Assembly (NCBI RefSeq): GCF_947489355.1
Contig: NZ_CANLDD010000040.1
Span: forward strand, 1-43,329
Direction of reading: 5' to 3'
DNA length: 43,329 nucleotides
Source of the DNA: an uncultured Microbulbifer sp.
GTDB lineage: Bacteria > Pseudomonadota > Gammaproteobacteria > Pseudomonadales > Cellvibrionaceae
Below the pieces are notes generated by a model that was not told the origin of the DNA, searched no databases, and worked only from the letters and a program-made list of their open reading frames with translations. Each line of letters begins with the position of its first letter. Within the stretch, counting starts at the first letter, position 1. The position numbers and the translations under genes are program-made. Below, piece by piece: positions 6,519-15,222 of this stretch.

Positions 6519-7820
6519 TCAATGCCGGTAACCAAAATTGTGGCCCTTGGATGGCTTCAAGTAACGGTCACGCAAGCGGGTGGACCGGGTCACCAATGAC
6601 TGGGGCTCCCCCGCAATCAGTACCTGCTCCGGGTAACTGGTCACTTCAAGCGGGTCTCCGCTCCAGATCACAATATCCGCAACAGCTCCCGTCTCCAGGG
6701 TACCACCCTCCAGACTGAAGATATCGGCAACATTGCTACTAATAGACTTAAGTGCCGCCTCATAAGGCAGGCCATGGGCGACGGCGTTACCGGCGGACTG
6801 GCGCGAGAGATAGATATTGTGTGTCGAGGCATAATCCGGGCCGCTGATCGCCACCTTGACTCCGGCCTTGGTCAACAAGGCGGCATTATCCAGTCGTGCG
6901 CCCAGGCTCGAGAAGGAGATTGGCAGATTGTTGATCGCATCAATCACCACCGGCACTTGGGCCTCGGCCAATTGATCCGCCACCATCCAGCCCTCTGCCG
7001 CACCCAGGATCACCAGCTTTACGTCAAAGGCTTTTGCCAGCGCTATGGCTGCGAGGATGTCACTGGCGCGGTTCGCAGTGATCACCAGGGGCGTCTTGCC
7101 ATCCACTACCGGTTGCAGGGCTTCCAGATCGGCCAAACTGTAGTCCAGCTGACGCCATTCGCCACGGCGAATGGCCGAACGGTTTTCCCGGAACTCTATG
7201 GCCTCACGCAGAGCGCTCTCCACTTTGGCATAGGCACTGGCACGGCTACCGCCAGCCAACTGTGCGCCCGCCTCTCCCAGATAGGCCTTCTGGGCAACAT
7301 CCCTGGCCTCAACACTGTCGAACTCGCCATTCAATTTGATCGCAAAGCTGCGCCCGGCGAATACCCGCTGGGCTTCCACCGCACCGCTGTCCCAGGGACT
7401 GATTCTGGGAAACACCACAGCACTGGTTACACCACCTGCGCGATTAAACGGAATCAGAGTGGACTTCGGGTTATAAGCCGGCAGCGGATTAAAGGCGCTG
7501 CCGATACTTTCACCCGTGACCGCCTGATCATTGGTGGTACTGGCAGCGCTGATTTCCACCAGGCCCAGCTCCGAAATCGGTGCGATAATCCCCGGGGTGA
7601 CAACCTTGCCACCGGCATCAATTACCCGCTCGGCAGAGGCATCCAAAGAGGGGCCCACTTGCACAATGCGGCCATCCGCAATCAAGATATCGGCAGTATC
7701 CAGGCTACCTTTATCGGACAGGGTGTGAACCTTACCACCTTTGACAAGGATGGTTTCGGCCTGGGCGTTACTGAAAAGCAATCCCAGGGCCAGAGTACAA
7801 AAAACAACTACTTTATTCAC
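6519..7820 (-). CDS. Exported amidohydrolase-like protein lacking the HxH metal motif
   Basis: The 433-residue protein has a cleavable signal peptide (cleavage after NAQA, residue 21). Its fold is that of imidazolonepropionase-type amidohydrolases: an N-terminal beta-sandwich with ETILVKGG and PGII, a central barrel, and a C-terminal sandwich (LETGAVADIVIWSGDPLE). Where the family has D-V-H-x-H after PGII, this protein reads A-P-I82-S-E84, so both metal-binding histidines are missing. The usual third and fourth histidines are not obvious either. It may be an inactive or scaffold subunit. Its gene overlaps the upstream paralogue by 4 bases (ATGA), so the products are made together. Ends before a strong terminator. 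Confidence 0.85.
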   Translation of the reverse strand: MNKVVVFCTLALGLLFSNAQAETILVKGGKVHTLSDKGSLDTADILIADGRIVQVGPSLDASAERVIDAGGKVVTPGIIAPISELGLVEISAASTTNDQAVTGESIGSAFNPLPAYNPKSTLIPFNRAGGVTSAVVFPRISPWDSGAVEAQRVFAGRSFAIKLNGEFDSVEARDVAQKAYLGEAGAQLAGGSRASAYAKVESALREAIEFRENRSAIRRGEWRQLDYSLADLEALQPVVDGKTPLVITANRASDILAAIALAKAFDVKLVILGAAEGWMVADQLAEAQVPVVIDAINNLPISFSSLGARLDNAALLTKAGVKVAISGPDYASTHNIYLSRQSAGNAVAHGLPYEAALKSISSNVADIFSLEGGTLETGAVADIVIWSGDPLEVTSYPEQVLIAGEPQSLVTRSTRLRDRYLKPSKGHNFGYRH

Positions 7821-9232
7821 AGTCGCTCTCCCTCGGCATTGAGAATACCCAACTCAAAATCACTGCGCGGTTGGCGCTTCTTGTCGGTGCGGTCATACAC
7901 CAGTTCGCCATCGATAAACACCTGTTCCACCTGGGTGTAGACACTAAAGGGGTTACCGGACCAAACCACCACATCGGCCATCTTGCCCTTCTCCAGGCTG
8001 CCAGTCTGCGCGTCAATACCCAGGGCCCTTGCCGGGTTTAGTGTCATCCAGGCAACGGCATCTTTGGGCTGGATATCGAAGCCCGCACGCTGGCCGGCAG
8101 CCATCGCCTTGGCCACCTCTTGATTCAGATGCTGCACGCCCACCCCGGAGTCCGAGTGAATCATTGCACAGGCCCTGGCCTGATCGACAATGGCGATATT
8201 GGCCTCTGTCATATCAAAGGCCTCATGTTTGAAGCCCCACCAGTCGGCCCACATAGCCGCACAGACGTTATTCTCTGCCAGCAGGTCCGCCACCTTGTAA
8301 GCCTCGACAGCATGGTGGAATGTGGAGATCTTGAAATCGAACTCGTCGGCAATATCCATCATCACCGCCATTTCTTCACCGCGATAACAATGATTGTGCA
8401 CCAGAATATCGCCGTTGAGTACACCGGCCAGTGTCTCGAGCCCCAGATCGCGCTCCGGCTCGTCACCGCCGCTCTCAACATAGTCCTCCCACTGCTTCTT
8501 GTAATTGCTCGCCTCTATCCAGGCACTGCGATAACCGGCTACATTACCCATGCGGGTGGAGGGGGAAGTCCCCTTGCCACCGTAGACGCGCTTGGGATTT
8601 TCACCACAGGCCATCTTCAGCCCGTAGGGAGCCCCGGGGAACTTCATATCCTGTACGCTGCGGCCCGGTACATTCTTGAGGGTAACACTGCGTCCGCCGA
8701 AGAGATTGGCAGAGCCTGGCAAAACTTGAAGCGTGGTTACTCCACCGGCCAGGGCCAGGGGGAACTGGGGGTCCTGAGTCCACACCGAGTGTTCAGCCCA
8801 AACCTGCGCCGTATTGGGGGAGGTCATTTCGTTGCCATCCTGAGAGGACTCGATGGACGGTGCGGGGTAATCACCCAGATGGGAATGCACATCGATAATA
8901 CCGGGGGTGACCCATTTGCCCTCGCCATCGACGATAAGGGCCCCTTCGGGCGCCTTGAGGGCTTTGCCAATCTGGGCAATGCTGCCCTCTTCCAGCAACA
9001 GGTCTGCTTTTTCCATTTGCGCGCCGGAACCGGTGAGTAATGTAGCCCCCTGAATCAGGACAGGGCGCGACTGCTTGATCGCATAGGTGGAGGGAAAGGC
9101 GTCGAGGCGGGCGAAATCCAGGGATCTCTGCCCGCTCTCACCATTTTTCGTCTCTCCGCACGCAGACAGCAGTACCGAGGCAAAAAGCAGAACCGCGATA
9201 CTGCGTCCGAAAACTCGAGAATGCAGCTGCAT
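7817..9232 (-). CDS. Amidohydrolase lipoprotein (imidazolonepropionase-like)
   Basis: The 471-residue protein has a lipoprotein signal with lipobox LSAC (Cys25). The metal motif H116-S-H118 follows PGIIDV, and further candidate ligands are seen in ILVHNHCYRGEEM, STFHHAVEAYK and MIHSDSG. The C-terminal GSLEKGKMADVVVWSGNPF is typical of the family. Such enzymes hydrolyse C-N bonds in cyclic amides or dipeptides. The E after GGVTTL and the HNH and HSD motifs resemble prolidase-type or isoaspartyl-type members, but the substrate is unknown. It is first in a two-gene operon with a paralogue that lacks the metal site. It probably acts in the periplasm, anchored to a membrane. Confidence 0.88.
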   Translation of the reverse strand: MQLHSRVFGRSIAVLLFASVLLSACGETKNGESGQRSLDFARLDAFPSTYAIKQSRPVLIQGATLLTGSGAQMEKADLLLEEGSIAQIGKALKAPEGALIVDGEGKWVTPGIIDVHSHLGDYPAPSIESSQDGNEMTSPNTAQVWAEHSVWTQDPQFPLALAGGVTTLQVLPGSANLFGGRSVTLKNVPGRSVQDMKFPGAPYGLKMACGENPKRVYGGKGTSPSTRMGNVAGYRSAWIEASNYKKQWEDYVESGGDEPERDLGLETLAGVLNGDILVHNHCYRGEEMAVMMDIADEFDFKISTFHHAVEAYKVADLLAENNVCAAMWADWWGFKHEAFDMTEANIAIVDQARACAMIHSDSGVGVQHLNQEVAKAMAAGQRAGFDIQPKDAVAWMTLNPARALGIDAQTGSLEKGKMADVVVWSGNPFSVYTQVEQVFIDGELVYDRTDKKRQPRSDFELGILNAEGERL

Positions 9233-9534
9233 AGGAATTCATCCAGATGGTTTTGAATAGGATGGTACATGCTATCAGGTTGTCTGGTGATAGCCACTAT
9301 TTCAACCTACAAATTGGAACCCTTGCTCCCAATACGCTGCCGACCGGGCCCTGCCAGGGGCCCGGGCACTGCTGATAGCCCTGAGGCAATTACAACCAAG
9401 AAGCATAAAGAGCAGCCTGACACCATAAACTGTGTAGTGACTCAAAAACACGGCGAACTCCATATACTTATCTCACCCTTTCTGGTGCAATTTCTGCTGA
9501 GAAAATGCATAACACCAACTCAGGAGGAGAACAG
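9233..9534. other. Divergent intergenic region
   Basis: No gene is supported in these 302 bases. The region lies between the leftward amidohydrolase operon and the rightward hybrid kinase and must hold both promoters, although no convincing -35/-10 pair stands out. A GC-rich hairpin at 9344-9365 is listed separately. The kinase ribosome-binding site AGGAGG is at 9522-9527. Confidence 0.45.
9344..9365. repeat. GC-rich hairpin CCGGGCCC-N6-GGGCCCGG
   Basis: The arms (9344-9351 and 9358-9365) are exact reverse complements with a 6-base loop. No T-run follows on either strand, so it is not a standard terminator. Position between divergent genes would suit an RNA leader structure or a protein site. 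Function is unknown. Confidence 0.5.
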
Positions 9535-11166
9535 ATGATCAAGGAAGGTAACTTGCAGGTTTTCCCCTCCTCTCCAGTCATCGCTTCCGTCCAGGCAATG
9601 GATTCCAACCAGGTTTATGAGGCATTGCGCAAAAGCGAGGAGCGCTACCGAGAACTGGTCGCCCATGCAAACTCGATTATCATGCGCTACGACAGAAACG
9701 GGCGGATCACTTTTTTTAACGAATACGCACAGCAGCTGTTTGGCTACTCGGAAGAGGAGATTATTGGGCGACATCTGATTGGCACTATTGTACCGGCCAG
9801 TGAAACCAGTGGCCGTGACCTGCGCAAGCTGATTGATCACATCTGCAATCACCCCCAGGAACACCGCTATAACATTAATGAAAATATCACTAAATGTGGT
9901 AAGCGGGTTTGGATTGCCTGGACCAATAAAGTCATCTCCGGTGAGAAAGGCCTCCCCGGGGGTATCCTCAGTATCGGTACCGATATTACCAAGCAGCGCC
10001 TGCTGGAGGAGGAGTTACGCCAGGCACAAAAAATGCAGGCGATTGGAGAACTGGCCGGCGGTATCGCCCACGATTTTAACAATATGATCCATGGTATCAG
10101 CGGCTACGCAGAGGTCATCCAGAAAATCTCTCGGGACCCCCTGATCAGTGAATATAGTCACCATATTCTTACCACTGCGCGTCATGCAGCAGAATTGACC
10201 AGACAATTGCTTACCTTCGCACGCAAAGGCAACTATCAGCTCAAAGAGTGCAACACCCATGAAATCATACGCGATGTCAGTGCCATGCTGGGGCGCACAA
10301 TCGACCGTCGTATCTGCATAGAACAACAACTTGAAGCCAGTTGCCCCTGTATCATCGGCGACCCGGCCCAGCTAAAGAGCGCTTTACTCAATATTGGCAT
10401 TAATGCAAAAGATGCTATGCCCAATGGCGGTACACTGCGCTTTACAAGCGCTAACTCATCCATGAAGAAGGTCAGCACTATTGCAGATTTTGAAGTCCAA
10501 CCAGGTCGATATCTGGTCATCGAAATCAGCGACAGTGGCACCGGCATGCCCCCCGAGGTATGCCGACGTATATTCGAGCCTTTTTTCACCACCAAAGAGA
10601 GCGGACGCGGCGCTGGACTCGGCCTTGCCGCTGTGCACGGTACCATTCACCTGCACAAAGGCGCTATTCAATGCCACAGTCATGAGGGCGAGGGCAGCTG
10701 CTTTAAACTCTTCCTGCCCATCGCAGAAGCCGGCACGTGCAAGCAGCCCAAACCGCCGGCCGCACCCTTAAAGGAGCGAAAGCTCCGGATTATGGTGGTT
10801 GACGATGAAGCCATTGTACGCAGTTATTCCAAGGCAATATTTGAAATGCATGGCCACAGGGTAGAAACCTTTGCCACAGCAGAGCAGGCAATTACTTATT
10901 ATCGACGGCATTGTGACAATGTGGACCTGGTCTTACTCGATATGATTATGCCGGGTATGGACGGGCAGGAACTCTTTGCATTCCTAAAACGCATTAACCC
11001 CAACATCAAAGCCATCCTTTCCACAGGCTACAGTGTTGACAGCAAAGTTCAGGAGGTGATTGCGGAGGGGGTGCTCGATTGCATTCAAAAACCCTTTACT
11101 TACGATAGGCTCAGCAAAAAAATTGAAGAGATGATCGCCAGTGGTCAACTGGCCCCATCAAGCTAA
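9535..11166 (+). CDS. Soluble hybrid histidine kinase (PAS, kinase, receiver)
   Basis: The 543-residue protein has no membrane segment. Domains in order: PAS (about 30-155; SEERYRELVAHANSIIMRYD, then ITFFNEYAQQLFGYSEEEI), and HisKA with phospho-acceptor His179 in GGIAHDFNN. The HATPase part follows (LLNIGINAKDAMP, EISDSGTGMPPE, GRGAGLGLAAVHGTIH). Last is a receiver domain (about 420-540) with phospho-acceptor Asp469 in LLDMIMPGMDG. The HDFNN type occurs in kinases that sense metabolic or redox signals through PAS. The start at 9535 was chosen over an ATG 30 bases upstream because AGGAGG lies 7 bases before it. No partner response regulator is adjacent, so it is an orphan in this window. Confidence 0.93.
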   Translation: MIKEGNLQVFPSSPVIASVQAMDSNQVYEALRKSEERYRELVAHANSIIMRYDRNGRITFFNEYAQQLFGYSEEEIIGRHLIGTIVPASETSGRDLRKLIDHICNHPQEHRYNINENITKCGKRVWIAWTNKVISGEKGLPGGILSIGTDITKQRLLEEELRQAQKMQAIGELAGGIAHDFNNMIHGISGYAEVIQKISRDPLISEYSHHILTTARHAAELTRQLLTFARKGNYQLKECNTHEIIRDVSAMLGRTIDRRICIEQQLEASCPCIIGDPAQLKSALLNIGINAKDAMPNGGTLRFTSANSSMKKVSTIADFEVQPGRYLVIEISDSGTGMPPEVCRRIFEPFFTTKESGRGAGLGLAAVHGTIHLHKGAIQCHSHEGEGSCFKLFLPIAEAGTCKQPKPPAAPLKERKLRIMVVDDEAIVRSYSKAIFEMHGHRVETFATAEQAITYYRRHCDNVDLVLLDMIMPGMDGQELFAFLKRINPNIKAILSTGYSVDSKVQEVIAEGVLDCIQKPFTYDRLSKKIEEMIASGQLAPSS

Positions 11167-11269
11167 ACAACGGGACAAATGCAACTATAGACGAAGCGCC
11201 TCGACCAGCCTTGTTGGGGGTAGCGACTGCGGTTAAGAAAGGTATTCTGGTAACTGTGACCAATCAAAA

Positions 11270-12433
11270 CTAGAGAATAATGTGCGGTAAATAGCGGCTC
11301 ATATCCTGGGTCACCATGGTCTGATCCTCCCGGATTGATATGCCGGCGGCCACATCGCCCACCAGCCAGCTGCCTACCAGGGTAAAATGGTTGCCGAACT
11401 TCGGTAACGGGTGCATCTCCTGGTAAATATACCCCTCCTCGCCATAGGGGCCATCGGACAGCGGTTGGACTTCTCCGCTGCGCACGATAGAAATATTGGC
11501 ACCTTCACGGGAAAAAATCGGTTTTTTCACCAGATCGCCCTCCCTGGCCCTGTCCAACTCATCTTCGAAGAAAGAGGGCAACAGATTGGGATGGCCGGGA
11601 AACAGTTTCCACAACATCGGCAGAAGTGCCTTGTTGGATACGATCGCCTTCCACGGGGGCTCCAGCCAGCGTACATTGTTGGTGCCCAGTAGCGCACCAA
11701 AGTCCTCGCGGAACATAAACTCCCAGGGATACAGCTTGAACATCCAGGTGATCACCTGATCCCGCAGATCCGTGAAATACCCCGCGGCATCGCGGCCAAT
11801 ATCGTCTATAAAAACAAAGTGGCTTTCGATACCCGCTTCACTGGCGCAGTCCTTGAGATATTGGACGGTACCGAAATCCTCTTCGCTATCCTTGCAGCAA
11901 GCGAAGTGCAATGGGCGACCAGGGGTCAAAATCTGCAGGTCATAAAAGCGATTCACCAGCTTTTCCTGCAAACTGTTAAACTGGTCTGACTGCAACGGCA
12001 GAGCGCGCCTGTCCACATTGTCCTGCAACCAGAGCCACTGCCAGAAACCAGTCTCGTATAGGCTAGTTGGAGTGTCCCCATTGTTCTCATAGAGCTTAGC
12101 GGGCCCCTGTCCGGAATAGGCAAAGTCCAGGCGGGAATACAGGCTGGGATCACCGTTCCTCCAGGAACTGCGCACAAAGTCCCAGTGCTGTTCAGGAATA
12201 CAGAAACGCCGCAGCAATTCCTCATCCTCAAGCACCAATGCCACCACCTCCAGGCACATCTGGTGAATTTCCTCGGTGGGGTCTTCAATATCCTTTTCGA
12301 TCTGCTTCAGGGAGAATTGGTAATAGGCACTTTCATCCCAGTAGGGCTCTCCATACAGGGTGTGAAAATGAAAGCCAAACTCCTTTGCTCGCGCCTTCCA
12401 GTGCGGACGTTCACCGATAGGCAACCTCAGCAC
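11270..12433 (-). CDS. yjfC: Glutathionylspermidine synthase-like ATP-grasp ligase (YjfC/YgiC family)
   Basis: The 387-residue protein matches the YjfC/YgiC family throughout: ERPHWKARAKEFGFHFHTLY, GEPYWDESAYY, EIHQMCLEVV, then YENNGDTPTSLYE and the C-terminal FSREGANI segment of the ATP-grasp fold. E. coli YgiC and YjfC resemble the synthetase half of glutathionylspermidine synthase and are predicted to form an amide between a peptide and an amine. Their physiological substrate is not established. A GTG start at 12433 gives the same N-terminal length as the E. coli protein. A TTG at 12436 abutting the yjfM stop is the alternative. It is the last gene of the yjf operon. Confidence 0.88.
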   Translation of the reverse strand: MLRLPIGERPHWKARAKEFGFHFHTLYGEPYWDESAYYQFSLKQIEKDIEDPTEEIHQMCLEVVALVLEDEELLRRFCIPEQHWDFVRSSWRNGDPSLYSRLDFAYSGQGPAKLYENNGDTPTSLYETGFWQWLWLQDNVDRRALPLQSDQFNSLQEKLVNRFYDLQILTPGRPLHFACCKDSEEDFGTVQYLKDCASEAGIESHFVFIDDIGRDAAGYFTDLRDQVITWMFKLYPWEFMFREDFGALLGTNNVRWLEPPWKAIVSNKALLPMLWKLFPGHPNLLPSFFEDELDRAREGDLVKKPIFSREGANISIVRSGEVQPLSDGPYGEEGYIYQEMHPLPKFGNHFTLVGSWLVGDVAAGISIREDQTMVTQDMSRYLPHIIL

Positions 12434-12436
12434 CAA

Positions 12437-13057
12437 TCAGCCCCCCCAGCCACGGGAACGGCTGCTGGAGCGGCCACCGCCCCAGTTGGACTTGGCTGAG
12501 GCCACAGCACCAAAGCCGCCCCTGGAAACCGTTTTGGTGACCTTGGGCTTGGGCTGCATGGTACTCTTGTCAACTCTATAGCTTGTTTTCCCATAACGCC
12601 CGATAACCTGGCCATCGGCAGTCATCAAACGATCATAGTAGCGTGAACCCGACGCGGCGTAACGGTAGACTGGATTGTAGTAGCCGCGGGCATGAGAGCG
12701 TCGGTCGCTATCATTGAGGATGGAGGCAACCATAAAACCCGTCATCAGCGGCATCCAGAAACCACTGCTATTTTCCCGGCAATGCGCAAATTCCCCTTCA
12801 CACTGCGCCAGGGAAGCATATTTGGGGCCGGTGCGCTCGGCCTCCGCCTGAGCGCGCTGATAAGCCGCCTCGCACCGGGCTTCATCCAACTGGGTATTGT
12901 CTACACAGTCCTCTATCGAGGAAACAACCTTGACTTCTTCATCTGAAGAGCATCCCATGAGAGCTGCAGCAACACCGATCGCCAGGGGGCGAAATAAGAA
13001 GCTTGGTCCCCTGCTCTTGCGCATGCGCGAGAGATCAATATTTTTAGTACGTTTCAT
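12437..13057 (-). CDS. yjfM: DUF1190 lipoprotein (YjfM/YgiB family)
   Basis: The 206-residue protein starts MKRTKNIDLSRMRK. A hydrophobic segment and lipobox LMGC follow (Cys about 36). The conserved blocks ERTGPKYASLAQCEGEF and SSGFWMPLMTGFM match E. coli YgiB/YjfM, as does the glycine-, serine- and arginine-rich tail after VTKTVSRGGFG. Family members are encoded directly upstream of the ATP-grasp ligase YgiC/YjfC, exactly as here; the genes abut. The role is unknown. An envelope lipoprotein paired with a ligase suggests that it is a substrate or anchor, but this is inference. ATG at 13057 is preferred to an immediately upstream GTG. Confidence 0.88.
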   Translation of the reverse strand: MKRTKNIDLSRMRKSRGPSFLFRPLAIGVAAALMGCSSDEEVKVVSSIEDCVDNTQLDEARCEAAYQRAQAEAERTGPKYASLAQCEGEFAHCRENSSGFWMPLMTGFMVASILNDSDRRSHARGYYNPVYRYAASGSRYYDRLMTADGQVIGRYGKTSYRVDKSTMQPKPKVTKTVSRGGFGAVASAKSNWGGGRSSSRSRGWGG

Positions 13058-13074
13058 CACTATTTCCCCATCAG

Positions 13075-13491
13075 TCAGTAGCTCATGCAGGCGGCATTGA
13101 GCACACCAACGGAGATTGTGGTTGCGGCCAGCATAATACCCGCGCTTATCTCGCCCTCTTCAATACGCTCTACAATACGCGGCATAAAACCAAAGCGGAT
13201 AATTGCAAAGGCAAGTAATTGGGCAATCAACGCGACCGCAGCCCAGGTGGCGAAATCAATCAGTGTTACAGAGTTACTCGCAGCACCGGCGACAGCGATG
13301 GCAAAGCCCAGAATCGCACCACCAAATCCAATAGCCGCTGACGCATTTTTATCTTCGCGGATTAATTTCCACTCGTCATGGGGCGTCACCATTGTGTAGA
13401 GAAATTTAAACACGATCAAAAATAGTAATGACAGGCCAAAGTAGGCCGCAAAATGTACAATACCAGTCAGTAAATCATAGGGCTGGTCCAT
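13075..13491 (-). CDS. yjfL: DUF350 four-helix membrane protein (YjfL family)
   Basis: The 138-residue protein has four hydrophobic helices (about residues 8-34, 52-74, 80-100 and 115-136). The family pattern is seen in NASAAIGFGGAILGFAIA, followed by the charged loop before ISAGIMLAATTISVGVLNAA. DUF350 (UPF0719) proteins such as E. coli YjfL are inner-membrane proteins of unknown function. They usually occur in operons with PspA-like and ATP-grasp proteins. It lies 15 bases downstream of yjfK and 17 bases upstream of yjfM, so co-transcription is very likely. Confidence 0.9.
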   Translation of the reverse strand: MDQPYDLLTGIVHFAAYFGLSLLFLIVFKFLYTMVTPHDEWKLIREDKNASAAIGFGGAILGFAIAVAGAASNSVTLIDFATWAAVALIAQLLAFAIIRFGFMPRIVERIEEGEISAGIMLAATTISVGVLNAACMSY

Positions 13492-13506
13492 TGATACTTC
13501 TCCTTA

Positions 13507-14160
13507 TTATCCGTGAATAGTCAGCTGTGAAGATGTCAGTGTGATACCGGTACTGATCACCAGGCTGCGGCTCAGATAGCCCGCATGCTCCTCCTTCTCT
13601 TCTGCGGAGAGGAAGAGGGATTCCGTACGCTGGTCGGACAGTTCGCGTTCGAACAGCATGGTGAATTGATCCGTTACCGAATAGTCTCCGCCTACGTCAT
13701 AGGTCTTTTCGGACATATGTACCGGATTGTGGTAGTCACCGGCCGAAGTCCAGACTCTGTTGTAGGACCGCTCCTGCAATTGGTAACTTTCAGCGCCTAT
13801 CTCCTGTTTCAGGAGGCTGTCCCAGGCCTGCTGATTGGCCACATCCAGGGTGTCGTAAAAGTGGAACAACTTGACATCCACCACATGCTCGTCTCCCCGG
13901 CCACCTTCAGCCACAACCTGAAGCCAGGCATCATCGTCTGTATAGAAACGGTAAACCCAGGTGCCATCGAGCTCTACAACGCCTGCGGCTTTGATGATTT
14001 GCGTGGGGGAACAGGAATCAATCGTAAGTTCATCCAGTATCAGACGAATTGCCAGTGGATCCAGCTCAAAACTGGCTCCCAGGCGCAACCCCATAATCTC
14101 CGGTGTTTTCACTGCCGGGGCCTGTGTCCCCTTCAATTTATCGATCAGCTTGGCAAACAT
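13507..14160 (-). CDS. yjfK: DUF2491 protein (YjfK family)
   Basis: The 217-residue soluble protein starts MFAKLIDKLKG and contains the DUF2491 pattern: PEIMGLRLGASFELDPL, then SPTQIIKAAGVVELDGTWVY, RFYTDDDAWLQVV, YNRVWTSAGDYHNPVHMSE. No catalytic motif is evident. E. coli YjfK is encoded between yjfJ and yjfL and is uncharacterised. Here the start overlaps the end of the ion-channel gene by 16 bases, which indicates translational coupling. Confidence 0.88.
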   Translation of the reverse strand: MFAKLIDKLKGTQAPAVKTPEIMGLRLGASFELDPLAIRLILDELTIDSCSPTQIIKAAGVVELDGTWVYRFYTDDDAWLQVVAEGGRGDEHVVDVKLFHFYDTLDVANQQAWDSLLKQEIGAESYQLQERSYNRVWTSAGDYHNPVHMSEKTYDVGGDYSVTDQFTMLFERELSDQRTESLFLSAEEKEEHAGYLSRSLVISTGITLTSSQLTIHG

Positions 14161-15218
14161 GTACCAACACCTTCCCCTTCATTCATTGTTATATCGAAGC
14201 AGTGCTTCTCATCCAGTCGCTTCGCGGAGATGTAATACAGCATATCCCCTTTGCCCACCTGATCTGTCAGCGCCGGATTCACCGCTATTGTTACCATACC
14301 CTTGCGGCGCACAGCGATCAGTGTTGCCGACAGGTCCCGTTTAAAATGATCAAACAGGGCAGCAACCGGCAAAGGCTCCTCTCCAAGGTACTCAACACTG
14401 TACTGTGTCATCCCGTAAGTACTATCCAGCAACTGCCTGTGCAAGCGGGCGGATCCGGGGTCCAGAGAGGATTTTGCCAGCAGCTCCACCGCTACCGAGG
14501 GGATACATTCAATATTCGGACAGTGCGCGCGCAATAATTCACCGACATTTTCATCCTGGAAATAGGCAGTCTTGTGACTGCTGGGGCTGTACTTGTCGCA
14601 GAACAAAGCCGTGGTCAGTGTTACATCATCAAGCGGGTTGTCAATAATAATCCGTGCAGCATCGGCCAAACCGGCTCGCTGCATACTTTCAATATGGGAA
14701 AAGGATTCAACCCGCACAAAGTCAATTCTGCCGGGCATGGGGTTTTCAATATCGGCTTCTACGCAAAGTACTACTTCAGCAGCTGCACCATTGGTCTTTG
14801 ACAACAGAAGTTCGATTAGGCGCAGGGTCCGCGTTCCGTTCCAGCCAATAATGACCGTATGATTTACATGATTCGTCATGCGCAACCCTCTTTTTCCTCT
14901 GTGTACAAACTCCGAAACTGCAAAACCCACCCGGGTAATCACCAACGCAAACAGGCTCAGGCCCAAAGGGATCACCCAGGCCGCCACCACCATTTTTCCC
15001 GCGGGTGTAGCCGGTGAGAAATCGCCGTAACCCACCGTCGATGCGGTCACTACCAGCCAGTAGAGAAAGTTATCGGGCGCGATAATCTCGCTTTCTCCGG
15101 CGGCACTCAGCAGCAGATAGCTGCCCGCCACATAGACCAGGACAGAGACAAAAACAGTCGTTTTATCGGCTTGAATAAACAGCGACGCCAGAAGGCGTCG
15201 CACGCGATACAGTAGCAC
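14145..15218 (-). CDS. Two-helix potassium channel with RCK/TrkA-N domain
   Basis: The protein has about 357 residues. A first membrane helix lies at about 20-40, a pore with the K+ selectivity filter T61-V-G-Y-G-D66 follows, and a second helix lies at about 75-98. A cytoplasmic Rossmann RCK-N domain begins NHTVIIGWNGTRTLRLIELL and is followed by an RCK-C-like region. This is the MthK/Kch layout. RCK domains gate the pore in response to Ca2+, nucleotides or other ligands; the ligand is unknown here. The GTG at 15218, 4 bases after the yjfJ stop, is the preferred start; an upstream GTG/ATG would overlap yjfJ by 60 bases. It is inside the yjf operon, an arrangement E. coli yjfIJKLMC lacks. Confidence 0.88.
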   Translation of the reverse strand: MLLYRVRRLLASLFIQADKTTVFVSVLVYVAGSYLLLSAAGESEIIAPDNFLYWLVVTASTVGYGDFSPATPAGKMVVAAWVIPLGLSLFALVITRVGFAVSEFVHRGKRGLRMTNHVNHTVIIGWNGTRTLRLIELLLSKTNGAAAEVVLCVEADIENPMPGRIDFVRVESFSHIESMQRAGLADAARIIIDNPLDDVTLTTALFCDKYSPSSHKTAYFQDENVGELLRAHCPNIECIPSVAVELLAKSSLDPGSARLHRQLLDSTYGMTQYSVEYLGEEPLPVAALFDHFKRDLSATLIAVRRKGMVTIAVNPALTDQVGKGDMLYYISAKRLDEKHCFDITMNEGEGVGTCLPS

Positions 15219-15222
15219 CGAT

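Noticed and set aside
6774..7940. Open frame of 388 codons on the plus strand opposite the amidohydrolase genes
   Set aside because: It is antisense to two well-supported genes, has no recognisable domain and no ribosome-binding site.
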